Source: Geomonas silvestris | GTDB lineage: Bacteria; Desulfobacterota; Desulfuromonadia; Geobacterales; Geobacteraceae | Assembly (NCBI RefSeq): GCF_014193515.1 | Contig: NZ_BLXX01000006.1 | Coordinates: 1 to 64,000, forward strand | Reading direction: 5' to 3' | Length of the DNA stretch: 64,000 nt | In this document: one piece after another, positions 10,186-18,404 of the stretch | How positions within the stretch are numbered: the first letter of the stretch is position 1 | Layout: each line of letters begins with the position of its first letter | Translations under genes and position numbers: made by a program | Notes under the pieces: generated by a model | What the model was told of the DNA's origin: nothing | What the model saw: only the letters and a program-made list of their open reading frames with translations | Database searches by the model: none

Positions 10186-12237
10186 CTAAAACTGCCAGGT
10201 GAGCTTGCCGTAAACCCCGCGGGGGACCCGGGTCGCCTGGGTGGCGAGTTCCTGGGAGTCGAACTCCTGGTGCTGCCGCTCGAGGAGATTCTGGCCTACC
10301 AGGGCGACCTCGAAGTCGCTTACCGGCTTCCAGGCCAGGCGGCAGTCCAGGGTGAAGTACTCCGGCACACCTACGGCCGAGCCGTTCGAAGTGTCGGTGA
10401 AACTCAAGGCACTCACGTAGCGCAGCCACAGGTCGAGTTCCACCTCGCGGCTCAGGTCCTGGGAGGATCGCAGGGAGAACTGGTGGCGCGGCGAGGAGCC
10501 GCGCAGGTTGCCCAACTGGGCGCCCGCCTGGGCCTCGGCGCTGAGAAACGACAGGTAGCTGTAGGCGCCGCGCAGGCGCCACCAGGGGAGCATCCGGTAG
10601 TCGACGGCGAGTTCCGCCCCCGCGGTCTCCACGCGCCCGAAGTTCCCCAGGGTGAAGGGGAGGGCAACCAGCGGGCCAAACGGCGTGGGCTGCGGGGCGA
10701 GGCTCGGCTGGAAGACGCTCAGCTTGCGGTAGCGGTTGTAAAAAAGGGCGAGGTCGGCACTCAGGACCGGCGTCGGCTCTACCCGGTAGCCCGCTTCGTA
10801 GGCCAATAGCTCCTCGGCCTCCAGCCGGTCGTTCCCTTGCAGGTGGATGAGCACCCCCGGAACGGGGCCCGGCTGGTACAAGGAGAGCGACTCTTCGCCG
10901 CGCGAAGGGGTGCGTATCGCCCGGGAGACGGCCCCCCAGACGGTGTGCTGGCGGTTTGGGGTGTAGATCAGCCGTGCGTTTGGCTGCACCTCCCACCCGG
11001 TGTAGCTGTTGTGCTCCAGTTTGGTTCCCAGGATCAGGTGGAGCCGGTCCGGGTACACGGTGATGTCGTCCTGCACGAAGAAGCTGGCCAGGTGCGTGTC
11101 CTCGCCGGTGGGGGTGAGGGTGAGGGCGGGGATCTGGTTGGCCAACTGGTCGTGCGAGAAACGGAAGCCGCCGCCAAAGATGAACTCCTGAGGGCCGAAA
11201 CCGGCGATGCGGTTTTGAACGTCGAGGTCGTAGGTGTCGCGCTCCTCCTTGATGACCCCAAGGTCCGTGTCGGTGCGGTCGTAGTAGAACTGCAGCTCGA
11301 AGTCGGCCTGGTCCGAGAAGCTGTGCTTGAAGCGCGACAGGACGTTGAGCCCCAAAACCGGGGTGGTGTGCAAAAGCGTGTCCGGTGCGGGAACCATGCG
11401 CACGTAGGTGTCGTGCAACCGCTCGTGGTAGATGTCCCCCTGGAGCGTGAAGCTGTTTTGTTGGGTCGGCTCGCTATCGAAGCGGAAACCGCCGCGCAGG
11501 GCGCTCCAGCCGTTGTTCGCCTCCTGCCCGGTTACCGCGTCCTGGGGGGCGCGGCTTAGGTACTTGGCATAGAGGCGCAGGGCGCTCTGCGCGGAGAGCT
11601 GGCTGCCGTAGCGGAATTCGGCGAAGCCGCGTTCGCTGGTCCCCCCTCCCGCGCTCACCAGCTTCCCGGTGCTGTCCCAGGCGGGGCGGGTGATGATGTT
11701 GATCACCCCGTTTACCGCGTTGGCCCCCCAAAGGGCCGCCCCCGGCCCCCGGATCACCTCGATCCGTTCGATGTCCTCGAGGACGGTGTCCTGGCGGTCC
11801 CAGAAGACGCCGGAAAAGAGCGGGGTGTAGACCGTGCGCCCGTCGAAGAGCACCAGCATCTTGCTGGCGAACCGGCCGTTGGCGCCGCGGCTCGATACCG
11901 CCCACTTGTTGGCGTCGATGCGCGCCACGTCGAGGCCGGGAACCAGCCTGAGCGCGTCGGCTATGTTGGTGACCCCCGAGCGGCGGATCTCCTCCTGGGT
12001 GATCACGAAGACCGCCGCCGCCGCGTCCGAGACGCGCTGCGACTTGCGCGCCACCGAGGTCACGGTGAGGTTCATCAGGTCTTCGAGTCCCAGGTCCAGG
12101 TATTCCTGCCCGCTGGCAGTCGGGTCGCCGGACTCGGCTCGAAGCGCTGCCGGTTCGCAGAGCCCGCAGGCGAGGAGCAGCAGCGAGGCTGCCGCAAGCC
12201 GGCGGGGCGGGGCGAGGCGTGGAGAGCTGACGTTCAT
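10186..12237 (-). CDS. TonB-dependent outer membrane receptor
   Basis: A 683-residue outer membrane receptor. A signal peptide (about 1-34) is followed by LGLEDLMNLTVTSVARK, the usual lead-in of this receptor subfamily. The plug domain (about 60-180) has VFVITQEEIRRSG, LVPGLDVARID and IERIEVIRGPGAALWGANAVNG in pieces. A long beta-barrel ends in ...LTWQF with the C-terminal aromatic needed for assembly. The plug resembles colicin I/vitamin B12-type receptors, but the ligand cannot be read. The ATG at 12237 overlaps the TGA of the upstream GGDEF-EAL gene (ATGA), indicating translational coupling. A receptor embedded in a two-component/c-di-GMP operon hints at signalling rather than only uptake. 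Confidence 0.9.
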   Translation of the reverse strand: MNVSSPRLAPPRRLAAASLLLLACGLCEPAALRAESGDPTASGQEYLDLGLEDLMNLTVTSVARKSQRVSDAAAAVFVITQEEIRRSGVTNIADALRLVPGLDVARIDANKWAVSSRGANGRFASKMLVLFDGRTVYTPLFSGVFWDRQDTVLEDIERIEVIRGPGAALWGANAVNGVINIITRPAWDSTGKLVSAGGGTSERGFAEFRYGSQLSAQSALRLYAKYLSRAPQDAVTGQEANNGWSALRGGFRFDSEPTQQNSFTLQGDIYHERLHDTYVRMVPAPDTLLHTTPVLGLNVLSRFKHSFSDQADFELQFYYDRTDTDLGVIKEERDTYDLDVQNRIAGFGPQEFIFGGGFRFSHDQLANQIPALTLTPTGEDTHLASFFVQDDITVYPDRLHLILGTKLEHNSYTGWEVQPNARLIYTPNRQHTVWGAVSRAIRTPSRGEESLSLYQPGPVPGVLIHLQGNDRLEAEELLAYEAGYRVEPTPVLSADLALFYNRYRKLSVFQPSLAPQPTPFGPLVALPFTLGNFGRVETAGAELAVDYRMLPWWRLRGAYSYLSFLSAEAQAGAQLGNLRGSSPRHQFSLRSSQDLSREVELDLWLRYVSALSFTDTSNGSAVGVPEYFTLDCRLAWKPVSDFEVALVGQNLLERQHQEFDSQELATQATRVPRGVYGKLTWQF

Positions 12238-14399
12238 CGTGGTTCCTCGTGTTCAGGGCGCAGTCCGGGGAGCGCAAGCGGTCCCCGCTTAAGCAGTGCC
12301 GCCACCTCGTCGGGGTGCAGGGGGGTGGAGAGGAGATACCCCTGCAGCAGGCCGCAGTCGAACTCGCGCAAAAAGGCGAACTGTTCCGCGGTCTCGACCC
12401 CCACGGCAACCACCGCCATCCGCATGTTCCCGGCAAGTCCGACGAGGGCGCGCACGATCGCCGCGGAATCCGAGTCGCCGGGGAGGTCGGCGATGAAGGA
12501 GCGGTCGATCTTCAGGGTGTCCAGGTGGAAGCGGCGCAGGTCGCTCAGCGAAGAGTGGCTGGTGCCGAAGTCGTCGATGGCCAGGGTAAGCCCGAGTTCC
12601 TTGAGTCTTTTCAGGCTCTCCAGGGGGGGCGAACCGTTCCGCATCAGGACCCCCTCGGTGAGTTCCAGCTCCACAAAGCGCGCCTCCACCCCGGTCTCCT
12701 CCAAAAGGGCCGCCACCCGGTCAGCCAGGTTCTGGTGCACCAGCGCCTGCCCGGAGAGGTTGACCGCCACCCGCAGCCCGGTGAACCCCTGATCGTGCCA
12801 GCGCTTCAACTGGCGGCAGGCCTGGCGCAGCACCCAGGCGTCGATCGCCTTGATGACCCCGGTCTCCTCGGCCAGCGGGATGAAGGTGGCGGGGGGGACG
12901 TCCCCGAGTTCCTGGTTGTGCCAGCGCAAAAGCGCCTCGACCCGCTCGACCCTCCCCGTGGCTGGCTCCACGACGGGCTGGTAGGCAAGCTCGAACTCGT
13001 CGCGCTCCAGGGCCCGGCGCAGCTGGGTTTCCAGCATAAGGTGCTGGCAGGCGCTCTGGGTCATGGCGTGGGTGTAGAACTGGAAGGTGTTTTTGCCCCG
13101 CTCCTTTGCGAAGTACATGGCGGTGTCGGCGTTTTTGATCAGGGTGACGATGTCGCTGCCGTCGTCGGGGTAGATGCTGATGCCGATACTCACCGTGATG
13201 GAGACCTCCTGCCCCTCGAGGACGAACGGCTCCCGGACCGCCTCCAGTATGCGGCGCGCCACCAGGGCCGCGTCCTGGGCCAGGTCGAGGTCGTCGAGGA
13301 TCACGGTGAACTCGTCGCCGCCCAGGCGGGCCAGGGCTTGGCCGGCATCCGAGAGGTTGGCGCGGGCCACCAGGTCGCCGCTGCGCAGGGTGGCGCTGAG
13401 CCTGGCCGCGAAATCCTGCAGCAACTGGTCGCCCACCGCGTGCCCCAGCGTGTCGTTGATCCACTTGAAGCGGTCCAAGTCCAGGAACAAGGTGGCCACC
13501 CGGCGCCGGCGCCGCTCGGCCCGGACCAAGGCCCGCTCCAGGTTCTCCTTGAAGAACACCCGGTTGGGGAGCCCGGTCAGGCTGTCGTAGAAGGCCAGGC
13601 GGCGGATGCGCTCCTCGTCGTTGCGGCGCTCCGTTATGTCCTGCACCGTCCCGGAGAGCTTGCAGGGGCGCCCGGTCTTGTCGTAGCTCACCTCTGCCTC
13701 GGTATGGACGTAGCGCTCCTCGCCGTTGGGGAGGATGATCTGGTGGTCGATGCTGTAGGGTTTGCGGTAGGTGATGGCGGTTTCCAGCGCCGCGTTCACC
13801 ATCTCCTTGTCGAGCGGGTGCACGGAGTTGAGAAAGGCGTGGTAGGTGCCGTCAAAACCGACCGGGTCGATGTGGAAGATGCGGTACACCGCCTCGGACC
13901 ACTCCAGCTTGTCGGTCGTTATGTCCCATTCCCAGCTCCCCAGTCCGGCGATCTTCTGGGCGTAGTTCAGGCTGCGCTGGCTGCGGTCCAGGGACTGGAA
14001 CATCTGGCTGTTGCGCAGCAGGTAACGTACCCGGTAGGCGAGGATCAGCCAGTTGAAGGGCTTCGTGATGAAGTCGGTGGCGCCGGCCTTATAGGCACGC
14101 TGGATCGAGGCGACGTCGTCGAGCCCGGTGGTCATCAGGATCGGGATGTTGTGCCCGCCGGGGAGCGCGCGGATCTCCTGGCAGATGGCGAAACCGTCCA
14201 GGTGGGGCAAAAAGACGTCGAGTATGACCAGGTCCGGCTCGAGCTCCTCGCATTGCAGGAGGACCCCGACGCCGTCGCAGTTGTCGAACACGATGCAACC
14301 GGCCTGTTCCAGGGCTTCCCTGGCCAAGAGGCGGACGGTGTAGTCGTCATCGACAATGAGGACGGTCCCTAAGACATCCCCTTCACTAGCGCGGTTCAT
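12234..14399 (-). CDS. response regulator with PAS, GGDEF and EAL domains
   Basis: A 721-residue cytoplasmic protein. Receiver domain 1-125 with phospho-acceptor Asp61 (DLVILDVFLPHLDG), PAS/PAC about 145-255, GGDEF domain about 265-435 with GGDEF at 360-364, and EAL domain from about 455 with EALLRW at 488-493. Both catalytic signatures are intact, so it could make or break c-di-GMP, or one half could be regulatory. There is no RxxD inhibitory motif five residues before GGDEF (the spot reads SDAGQALARL). It heads a four-gene operon with a TonB receptor, a YfiR-like protein and a hybrid kinase ending in HPt, which could phosphorylate its receiver (inference). Confidence 0.92.
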   Translation of the reverse strand: MNRASEGDVLGTVLIVDDDYTVRLLAREALEQAGCIVFDNCDGVGVLLQCEELEPDLVILDVFLPHLDGFAICQEIRALPGGHNIPILMTTGLDDVASIQRAYKAGATDFITKPFNWLILAYRVRYLLRNSQMFQSLDRSQRSLNYAQKIAGLGSWEWDITTDKLEWSEAVYRIFHIDPVGFDGTYHAFLNSVHPLDKEMVNAALETAITYRKPYSIDHQIILPNGEERYVHTEAEVSYDKTGRPCKLSGTVQDITERRNDEERIRRLAFYDSLTGLPNRVFFKENLERALVRAERRRRRVATLFLDLDRFKWINDTLGHAVGDQLLQDFAARLSATLRSGDLVARANLSDAGQALARLGGDEFTVILDDLDLAQDAALVARRILEAVREPFVLEGQEVSITVSIGISIYPDDGSDIVTLIKNADTAMYFAKERGKNTFQFYTHAMTQSACQHLMLETQLRRALERDEFELAYQPVVEPATGRVERVEALLRWHNQELGDVPPATFIPLAEETGVIKAIDAWVLRQACRQLKRWHDQGFTGLRVAVNLSGQALVHQNLADRVAALLEETGVEARFVELELTEGVLMRNGSPPLESLKRLKELGLTLAIDDFGTSHSSLSDLRRFHLDTLKIDRSFIADLPGDSDSAAIVRALVGLAGNMRMAVVAVGVETAEQFAFLREFDCGLLQGYLLSTPLHPDEVAALLKRGPLALPGLRPEHEEPR

Positions 14400-14824
14400 A
14401 GTATCAACTGCCCTCGGACTCCCGCAGCCGTTGGTGATGCAGGCCCAATGTAATATTTATAAGAATGTCCGTCCAGTGATTTTTGCTATCCAGTACAACC
14501 TTGATGGCACTCTGCTTGTGATCCGATGCTTGGTAACGGTTGTCATATCTTTTCGGACGAAAGGGATCATCCTTTAATTTTGAATGCCGTTTTCCCCTTT
14601 TGTACCTGGAGAGCTTTCTGCACCGCGGCTCATCCAGTGTGCAGGGCGGTACGATAGATAAAAGAGGAATATGCTACGCCCTTTGTGGAATATTCCGCAG
14701 GCGATTTCTGGGTCGTTCGTTCAACCCCCCGTTTTGTCGTGCCGGTCGACTTGGCACGCTAGCTGCTAATTCGGATTCAGGTTTATCGCTTACGCACATA
14801 CCCACGCAAAGGAGCAGCAATCGT
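14400..14824. other. divergent intergenic region
   Basis: These 425 bp separate the minus-strand signalling operon from the plus-strand Met/His-rich protein. The part next to 14399 is AT-rich (tataaatatt on the minus strand at about 14450-14462) and probably contains the operon promoter, but no clear -35 was found. A sigma-54-type site lies at 14752-14767. No gene is supported. Confidence 0.5.
14752..14767 (+). promoter_or_regulatory. sigma-54-type promoter (-24/-12)
   Basis: TGGCACG (14752-14758), 4 bp and CTGCT (14763-14767) match the TGGCACR-N4-TTGCW consensus with one mismatch. The site is almost identical to the one before nifH at 63191-63206, which supports both. It lies 58 bp before the ATG at 14825. 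Confidence 0.55.
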
Positions 14825-15289
14825 ATGAAAAAGACCATCGCACTCGTCGCAGCAGCTTTCGCCCTCAGCGCAGTTCAGGTATCCTATGCCATGGACCACG
14901 GTTCCATGAAGATGGAGCATGGCGACCACAAGGGCGCCGCGGCCCATGAGGAAGTTGTGGAGGGGGTGAAGGCGACCTTCCGCGTCATGAACATGAAAGA
15001 GCACATGAAGGCCATGAAAATGGAGATGCCCGCCGGGGTGAAGGAGACCCACCACATCGCCGTCGATTTCAAGGATGCCAAGACCGGCAAGGCCCTGACC
15101 GAGGGCGAGGTGAAGCTGAAACTGCAGGGTCCGGACAAGTCCGAGCAGACCAAGGACCTCATGGGGATGCAGGGGCACTTCGGCGCCGACTTCGACCTCT
15201 CCAAGCCCGGGAAGTACGGGGTGATGTGCAGGTTCAAACTCGCCGACGGCAAAGTGCGCAACGCGAAGTTCTGGCACACCGTGAAGTAA
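14825..15289 (+). CDS. Met/His-rich periplasmic protein
   Basis: A 154-residue exported protein. Signal peptide 1-22 (ends VSYA), then a Met/His-rich stretch (MDHGSMKMEHGDHK, about 23-36) that may bind copper or another soft metal, and a compact beta-rich domain with repeated Met (MKEHMKAMKMEMP, about 68-80). The ATG is preceded by AAAGGAG and the sigma-54-type promoter at 14752. It resembles small periplasmic copper-handling or FixH-like proteins, but I cannot assign a family with confidence. The GerMN lipoprotein follows 58 bp downstream. Confidence 0.75.
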   Translation: MKKTIALVAAAFALSAVQVSYAMDHGSMKMEHGDHKGAAAHEEVVEGVKATFRVMNMKEHMKAMKMEMPAGVKETHHIAVDFKDAKTGKALTEGEVKLKLQGPDKSEQTKDLMGMQGHFGADFDLSKPGKYGVMCRFKLADGKVRNAKFWHTVK

Positions 15290-15347
15290 CCCACCGCAAA
15301 CGCGCCGGGGGAGTTGCAAGCTCCCCTGGTCGCATAAGGAGCGCCCG

Positions 15348-16226
15348 ATGCGTTTTCCGGGAATCGTTCTGGCCGCCCTGCTGGCACTGCCCGTCTTGGC
15401 GGGTTGCCAGCGTTCCGAGCCTCCCCCCGCCGCCAAACCCGCCCGCGTCTCGGCCACCGGCGCCTTCGAGCGGGCCTTCGGTCCGGCACCCACCACCGAC
15501 AAGGGTACCTGTTTCGCCTTCGTCATCTACTTCCCCAGTGTGAAGAACCCCGGCAAGTTCATGCCGTTTCCGTTTTTCAGCTTCGACGAGAGGAGTCTCA
15601 AGAAGGTGGCCCTGGAGCGGATGGTCGGCGGCATGGACGAGTCGAGCTACCGCGGCGAGTTCCTGCGCCTCTTCCCGCCAGGGAGCCGGCTTTTGTCCTT
15701 GAGCGAGGATAGGGGGACGGTCAGCGTGGACTACAGCAGGGAGGTGGGGCAACTGGCGCTCGACCCGGAGAAGAACGCACTGCTCAAGTCGAGCGTGGCG
15801 CTTACCCTGGCGCAGTTCCCGGGGGTGAACAAGGTGCGGGTCTTGAGCGAGGGGAAAGAACTCATTCCGGAGCTGGCACTTAAGGAACAGCCCGCCGCGT
15901 CGGTCGCGGAGCCGGGCGAGCCGCGCCTTTTGACGGTTATCGCAATGAAAGAGTCGGCTGAGGAACCGGTAAAGGAGGTCGACGCGCTTTTCGACCGCCC
16001 GGTTGAGATCAAAGAGTTCCAGTTTCGCACCGATAGTGGTAAGGTGATCGCCGGCGATGTCTTTCACTCGATGTTCGACATGGCCGCGGTGTTAAAACCC
16101 AAAGATCCCGCCGTGTTGAAGAACCTGAGCACGCTAAGGGTGCGCTACCTCGTGGTCGACAAGCTGGGGCGCGCCGCAACGGGCGACGGCAGCGTGGCGC
16201 TCAAGGTACGTCTGCACCAAGACTGA
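15348..16226 (+). CDS. GerMN-domain lipoprotein
   Basis: A 292-residue protein with a lipoprotein signal (LPVLAGC, Cys at about residue 19). A GerMN-type domain follows (about 90-165): LLSLSEDRGTVSVDYSRE, then SVALTLAQFPGVNKVRVL. GerMN domains occur in spore germination proteins and in many Gram-negative lipoproteins of unknown role. The C-terminal half (about 185-292) is unlike anything I can name. It has AAGGAG before ATG 15348. The stop lies 21 bp before the selenoprotein gene, so the two are probably co-transcribed. Confidence 0.75.
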   Translation: MRFPGIVLAALLALPVLAGCQRSEPPPAAKPARVSATGAFERAFGPAPTTDKGTCFAFVIYFPSVKNPGKFMPFPFFSFDERSLKKVALERMVGGMDESSYRGEFLRLFPPGSRLLSLSEDRGTVSVDYSREVGQLALDPEKNALLKSSVALTLAQFPGVNKVRVLSEGKELIPELALKEQPAASVAEPGEPRLLTVIAMKESAEEPVKEVDALFDRPVEIKEFQFRTDSGKVIAGDVFHSMFDMAAVLKPKDPAVLKNLSTLRVRYLVVDKLGRAATGDGSVALKVRLHQD

Positions 16227-16247
16227 TAGTAACGAAAGGAGTTTTCC

Positions 16248-17093
16248 GTGGGACGACTGAAAAACCAGCTGTTGGCCCGTGTCTTCACCGCCTTTCCCTC
16301 CCTCGCCGCGCGCTGGGGGAAGAGCCTCGTCCAGCACACCGGTGAAATTCCCTGGGTCGAGCCGCTGCTGCCGCTTACCAAGGCGCGCATCGCCCTGGTG
16401 ACGACCGGAGGGGTGCACCTGGCAAGCCAGATACCGTTCGACATGAGCGACTCAGAGGGGGACGCGAGCCTTAGGGAGGTCGCGATCGACACCCCGCGCG
16501 AGGAGCTGCGCATCACCCATGACTACTACGATCATCGCGACGCCGAAAACGACCTGAACCTGGTCTTTCCGGTGGAGCGGCTCAAGGAATTGCTACAGGC
16601 CGGTGCCATCGGGAGTCTCCACCAGGTGGGCTTTTCGATCATGGGGCACATCGACGGCCCGCACCTGGCGACCCTGCAGGAACAGACTGCTCCGCTCATT
16701 GCCAGGAAGATGGTCGCCGCGGGGGTCAACTACGCACTCCTGGTGCCTGCCTGAGGCTCCTGCAACCGGTCCGTGGGACTGGTAGCGAGGGCCATCGAGG
16801 CCGCCGGGATTCCGACCACATCGCTTTCCATCGTTCGCGAGGTGACGGAGAAGACACCGCCGCCGCGCGCGCTCTACATGCGTTTCCCCTTCGGCCACGC
16901 ACTCGGCGAAGTAGGAGCGCGCAACCAGCAGTTTGACATCCTGCTGCGCGCCTTCGAGCTTCTCTTCGAGGCCGAGGAACCCGGCACCATCAGGGACTCG
17001 GGTCTGCGCTGGAAGCGCGAGAGCTATCCCGATCCGGACTTTGAGCGCTTCCGGCGCCTTGGGCCGGTCGCGCGGAAAGCGCACGCGGATTGA
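16248..17093 (+). CDS. selenoprotein of the glycine/sarcosine/betaine/D-proline reductase B family (Sec at UGA codon 169)
   Basis: The frame runs from GTG 16248 (AAAGGAG upstream) to TGA 17091-17093, 281 residues, with an internal in-frame TGA at 16752-16754. Reading that TGA as selenocysteine gives PA-U-GSC-NRSVGLVARAIEAAGIPT, a UxxC redox motif at the position where GrdB/PrdB-type proteins carry Sec or Cys, followed by the normal C-terminal half (RFPFGHALGEVG). A SECIS-like hairpin follows the UGA. Sequence similarity to the family continues on both sides of the TGA, which argues against a pseudogene. Family knowledge: subunit B of glycine and proline reductases uses Sec in substrate reduction; standalone homologues in proteobacteria have unknown substrates. 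Automated gene calling would split this into two truncated genes. Confidence 0.88.
16752..16783 (+). promoter_or_regulatory. UGA codon and bacterial SECIS-like hairpin
   Basis: After the UGA (16752-16754) the mRNA can form an 8-bp stem, accggtcc (16765-16772) with ggactggt (16776-16783), including one G-U pair and a GUG apical loop (16773-16775). The loop starts 18 nt after the UGA. Bacterial SECIS elements need a hairpin with a G/U-containing apical loop about 16-37 nt downstream, so the geometry fits. Confidence 0.75.
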
Positions 17094-17610
17094 TCCTAAA
17101 CGCTACGGTGCGCACCTTGCGGCTCTCCTCCGGTTTAGCAGTGAGGCGCTCGGCAGGTGCGGCGCCGCCGCCAAATTCCACATTCCCCGTATTTTGAGTC
17201 TTCTGGATATTCCGGAAGGCCGCTGCCCCATTTACCCCAAGCACCACAGGTGACCTCAGGTTCCCCCTTTTGAAAAAGGGGGGACAGGGGGGATTCGCCT
17301 TCTTTACGCCTTAACCATCTAACTCGGAAAAGCCCAAAATTCCCTCTGTCTCCCCTTCGCAAAGGGGAGGACGTATGGCCACAGCACTGCTGTTGAGCTA
17401 CCTTTTTACGCTTCCCAACTCAGACAAGAACCTTTCCACGCGGGGACGCGAGGGCAGATGAGGGCCTTCAGGGAGACACTTTCTCTATTCTTGGTTTCGC
17501 GAATCCTTCACAGGACGGGCATGTCACAACTGCTCGGAATTATGGTGGGATAGGGGGCTCGAACGGGTAGGGGAGAACGTTCAAATCGAGATACCAGGGG
17601 GGCGGCCAAA
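17094..17610. other. intergenic region with two repeat hairpins
   Basis: No gene is supported in these 517 bp. It contains a C/G-rich hairpin (about 17263-17283, ccccctttt against aaaaggggg, followed by a G-rich run) and a dispersed repeat at 17341-17374 that recurs at 39936-39970. The gene on either side ends here, so these hairpins may also act as transcription barriers. Confidence 0.6.
17341..17374. repeat. dispersed hairpin repeat, copy 1
   Basis: About 34 bp containing ctccccttcgcaaaggggag, which forms a stem of ctcccctt with aaggggag. A near-identical copy lies at 39936-39970, differing within the first few bases. Both copies are intergenic, as expected for REP-like elements. Confidence 0.75.
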
Positions 17611-17847
17611 TCACCCCTGCCTGGCGGACTGCCACTTCTTGAGGGCTTGGTGGTAGTCGTCCTGCATCTCTTCCTGTAGCAGCGAACGCTCCCCGAGGGG
17701 GAGGGATGGTTCCGCCTTTTTCTGAACTCCAAGTCCGGCCTGGGCCCGCTCCTCCGACGCCTTGGCCGCTCCGCACAGGTAACTGAGCAGGGACTGGATC
17801 CGGTCCAACCTGGTCAACAACTCGCTCTTGAACGTCTCGTCGTCCAT
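17611..17847 (-). CDS. small hypothetical protein, helical
   Basis: A 78-residue protein starting MDDETFKSELLTRLDRIQ. Start ATG 17847 is preceded by GAGGAG. The frame stays open further upstream but has no better start. It is predicted to be mostly helical and charged, with no signal peptide or membrane segment. I do not recognise the family. Flanking genes give no functional clue. Confidence 0.6.
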   Translation of the reverse strand: MDDETFKSELLTRLDRIQSLLSYLCGAAKASEERAQAGLGVQKKAEPSLPLGERSLLQEEMQDDYHQALKKWQSARQG

Positions 17848-18077
17848 GATTCGACTCCTCGTGTGGTGTCGGCAGTCCCTCCTGAGACCTTCCATCGGCG
17901 CAACCGTCGTAGCAGCCCGGACGGCAGTGCCTACTGTAACAGAGAATCCCGCTGTCTCAACTCGGGGCCACCTGCGGACAGTGCCGTTTGACGGACCGTA
18001 CTGGACCTGAGGCTCGTGCTGTGCTAAAGCTGTCCGGAACGAGAACGCAGCCAAGGTAAGGGCGGGGGAAGAGAAGC

Positions 18078-18395
18078 GTGGAGATACGAGAAGCAGATCT
18101 GAAAATCGAATACTACCGGGCCAGCGGTCCTGGGGGGCAGCATCGCAACACCACCGATTCGGCGGTGCGTATCCGCCACCTCCCCACCGGCGTGGTGGCC
18201 CAGGCCAGCGAAAGCCGCTCGCAGTTTCAGAACCGGGAGAAGGCCCTGGAACGGCTGGCAGCGGCGCTGCGCAAGCGGGAACAGAAGGTTAAAAAGCGGG
18301 TAGCGACCAAGGTTCCCAAAGCGGCAAAAGAGAGGCGGCTCTCCGACAAGAAGGCCGCCTCTCTGCGCAAAAAACTCCGCTCGACGTTTGACTGA
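18078..18395 (+). CDS. peptide chain release factor-like GGQ protein
   Basis: A 105-residue protein with the catalytic GGQ loop of class I release factors ([13 protein letters not shown], about 12-24) followed by the conserved R..H.PTG and [15 protein letters not shown] (about 47-61). The basic C-terminal tail ([16 protein letters not shown]) is typical of ribosome-rescue factors such as ArfB and of RF-H-like proteins. It lacks the codon-recognition domains of RF1/RF2, so it should hydrolyse peptidyl-tRNA on stalled ribosomes or release special substrates. Start is GTG 18078. An 11-bp perfect inverted repeat lies inside its 3' end (18329-18339 with 18354-18364). It converges on the LysR gene with a 9-bp gap. 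Confidence 0.8.
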   Translation: MEIREADLKIEYYRASGPGGQHRNTTDSAVRIRHLPTGVVAQASESRSQFQNREKALERLAAALRKREQKVKKRVATKVPKAAKERRLSDKKAASLRKKLRSTFD

Positions 18396-18404
18396 GCAAC
18401 GCGC

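Noticed and set aside
10157-10996. Upstream extension of the YfiR-like frame to 461 codons
   Set aside because: The extension is antisense-like Pro/Gly-rich sequence overlapping the TonB receptor gene; the family start and signal peptide fit ATG 10156.
12249-14372. A 707-codon plus-strand open frame opposite the REC-PAS-GGDEF-EAL gene
   Set aside because: It is antisense to a gene with intact catalytic motifs and has no recognisable domain or ribosome binding site.
14540-14824. Upstream extension of the Met/His-rich protein to a 249-codon frame
   Set aside because: ATG 14825 has AAAGGAG upstream and begins a clean signal peptide; the extension would run through the sigma-54-type promoter.
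17091-17093. The final TGA of the selenoprotein gene as a second selenocysteine codon
   Set aside because: The family ends at about this length, the codons after it do not continue the similarity and no SECIS-like hairpin with the right spacing was seen.
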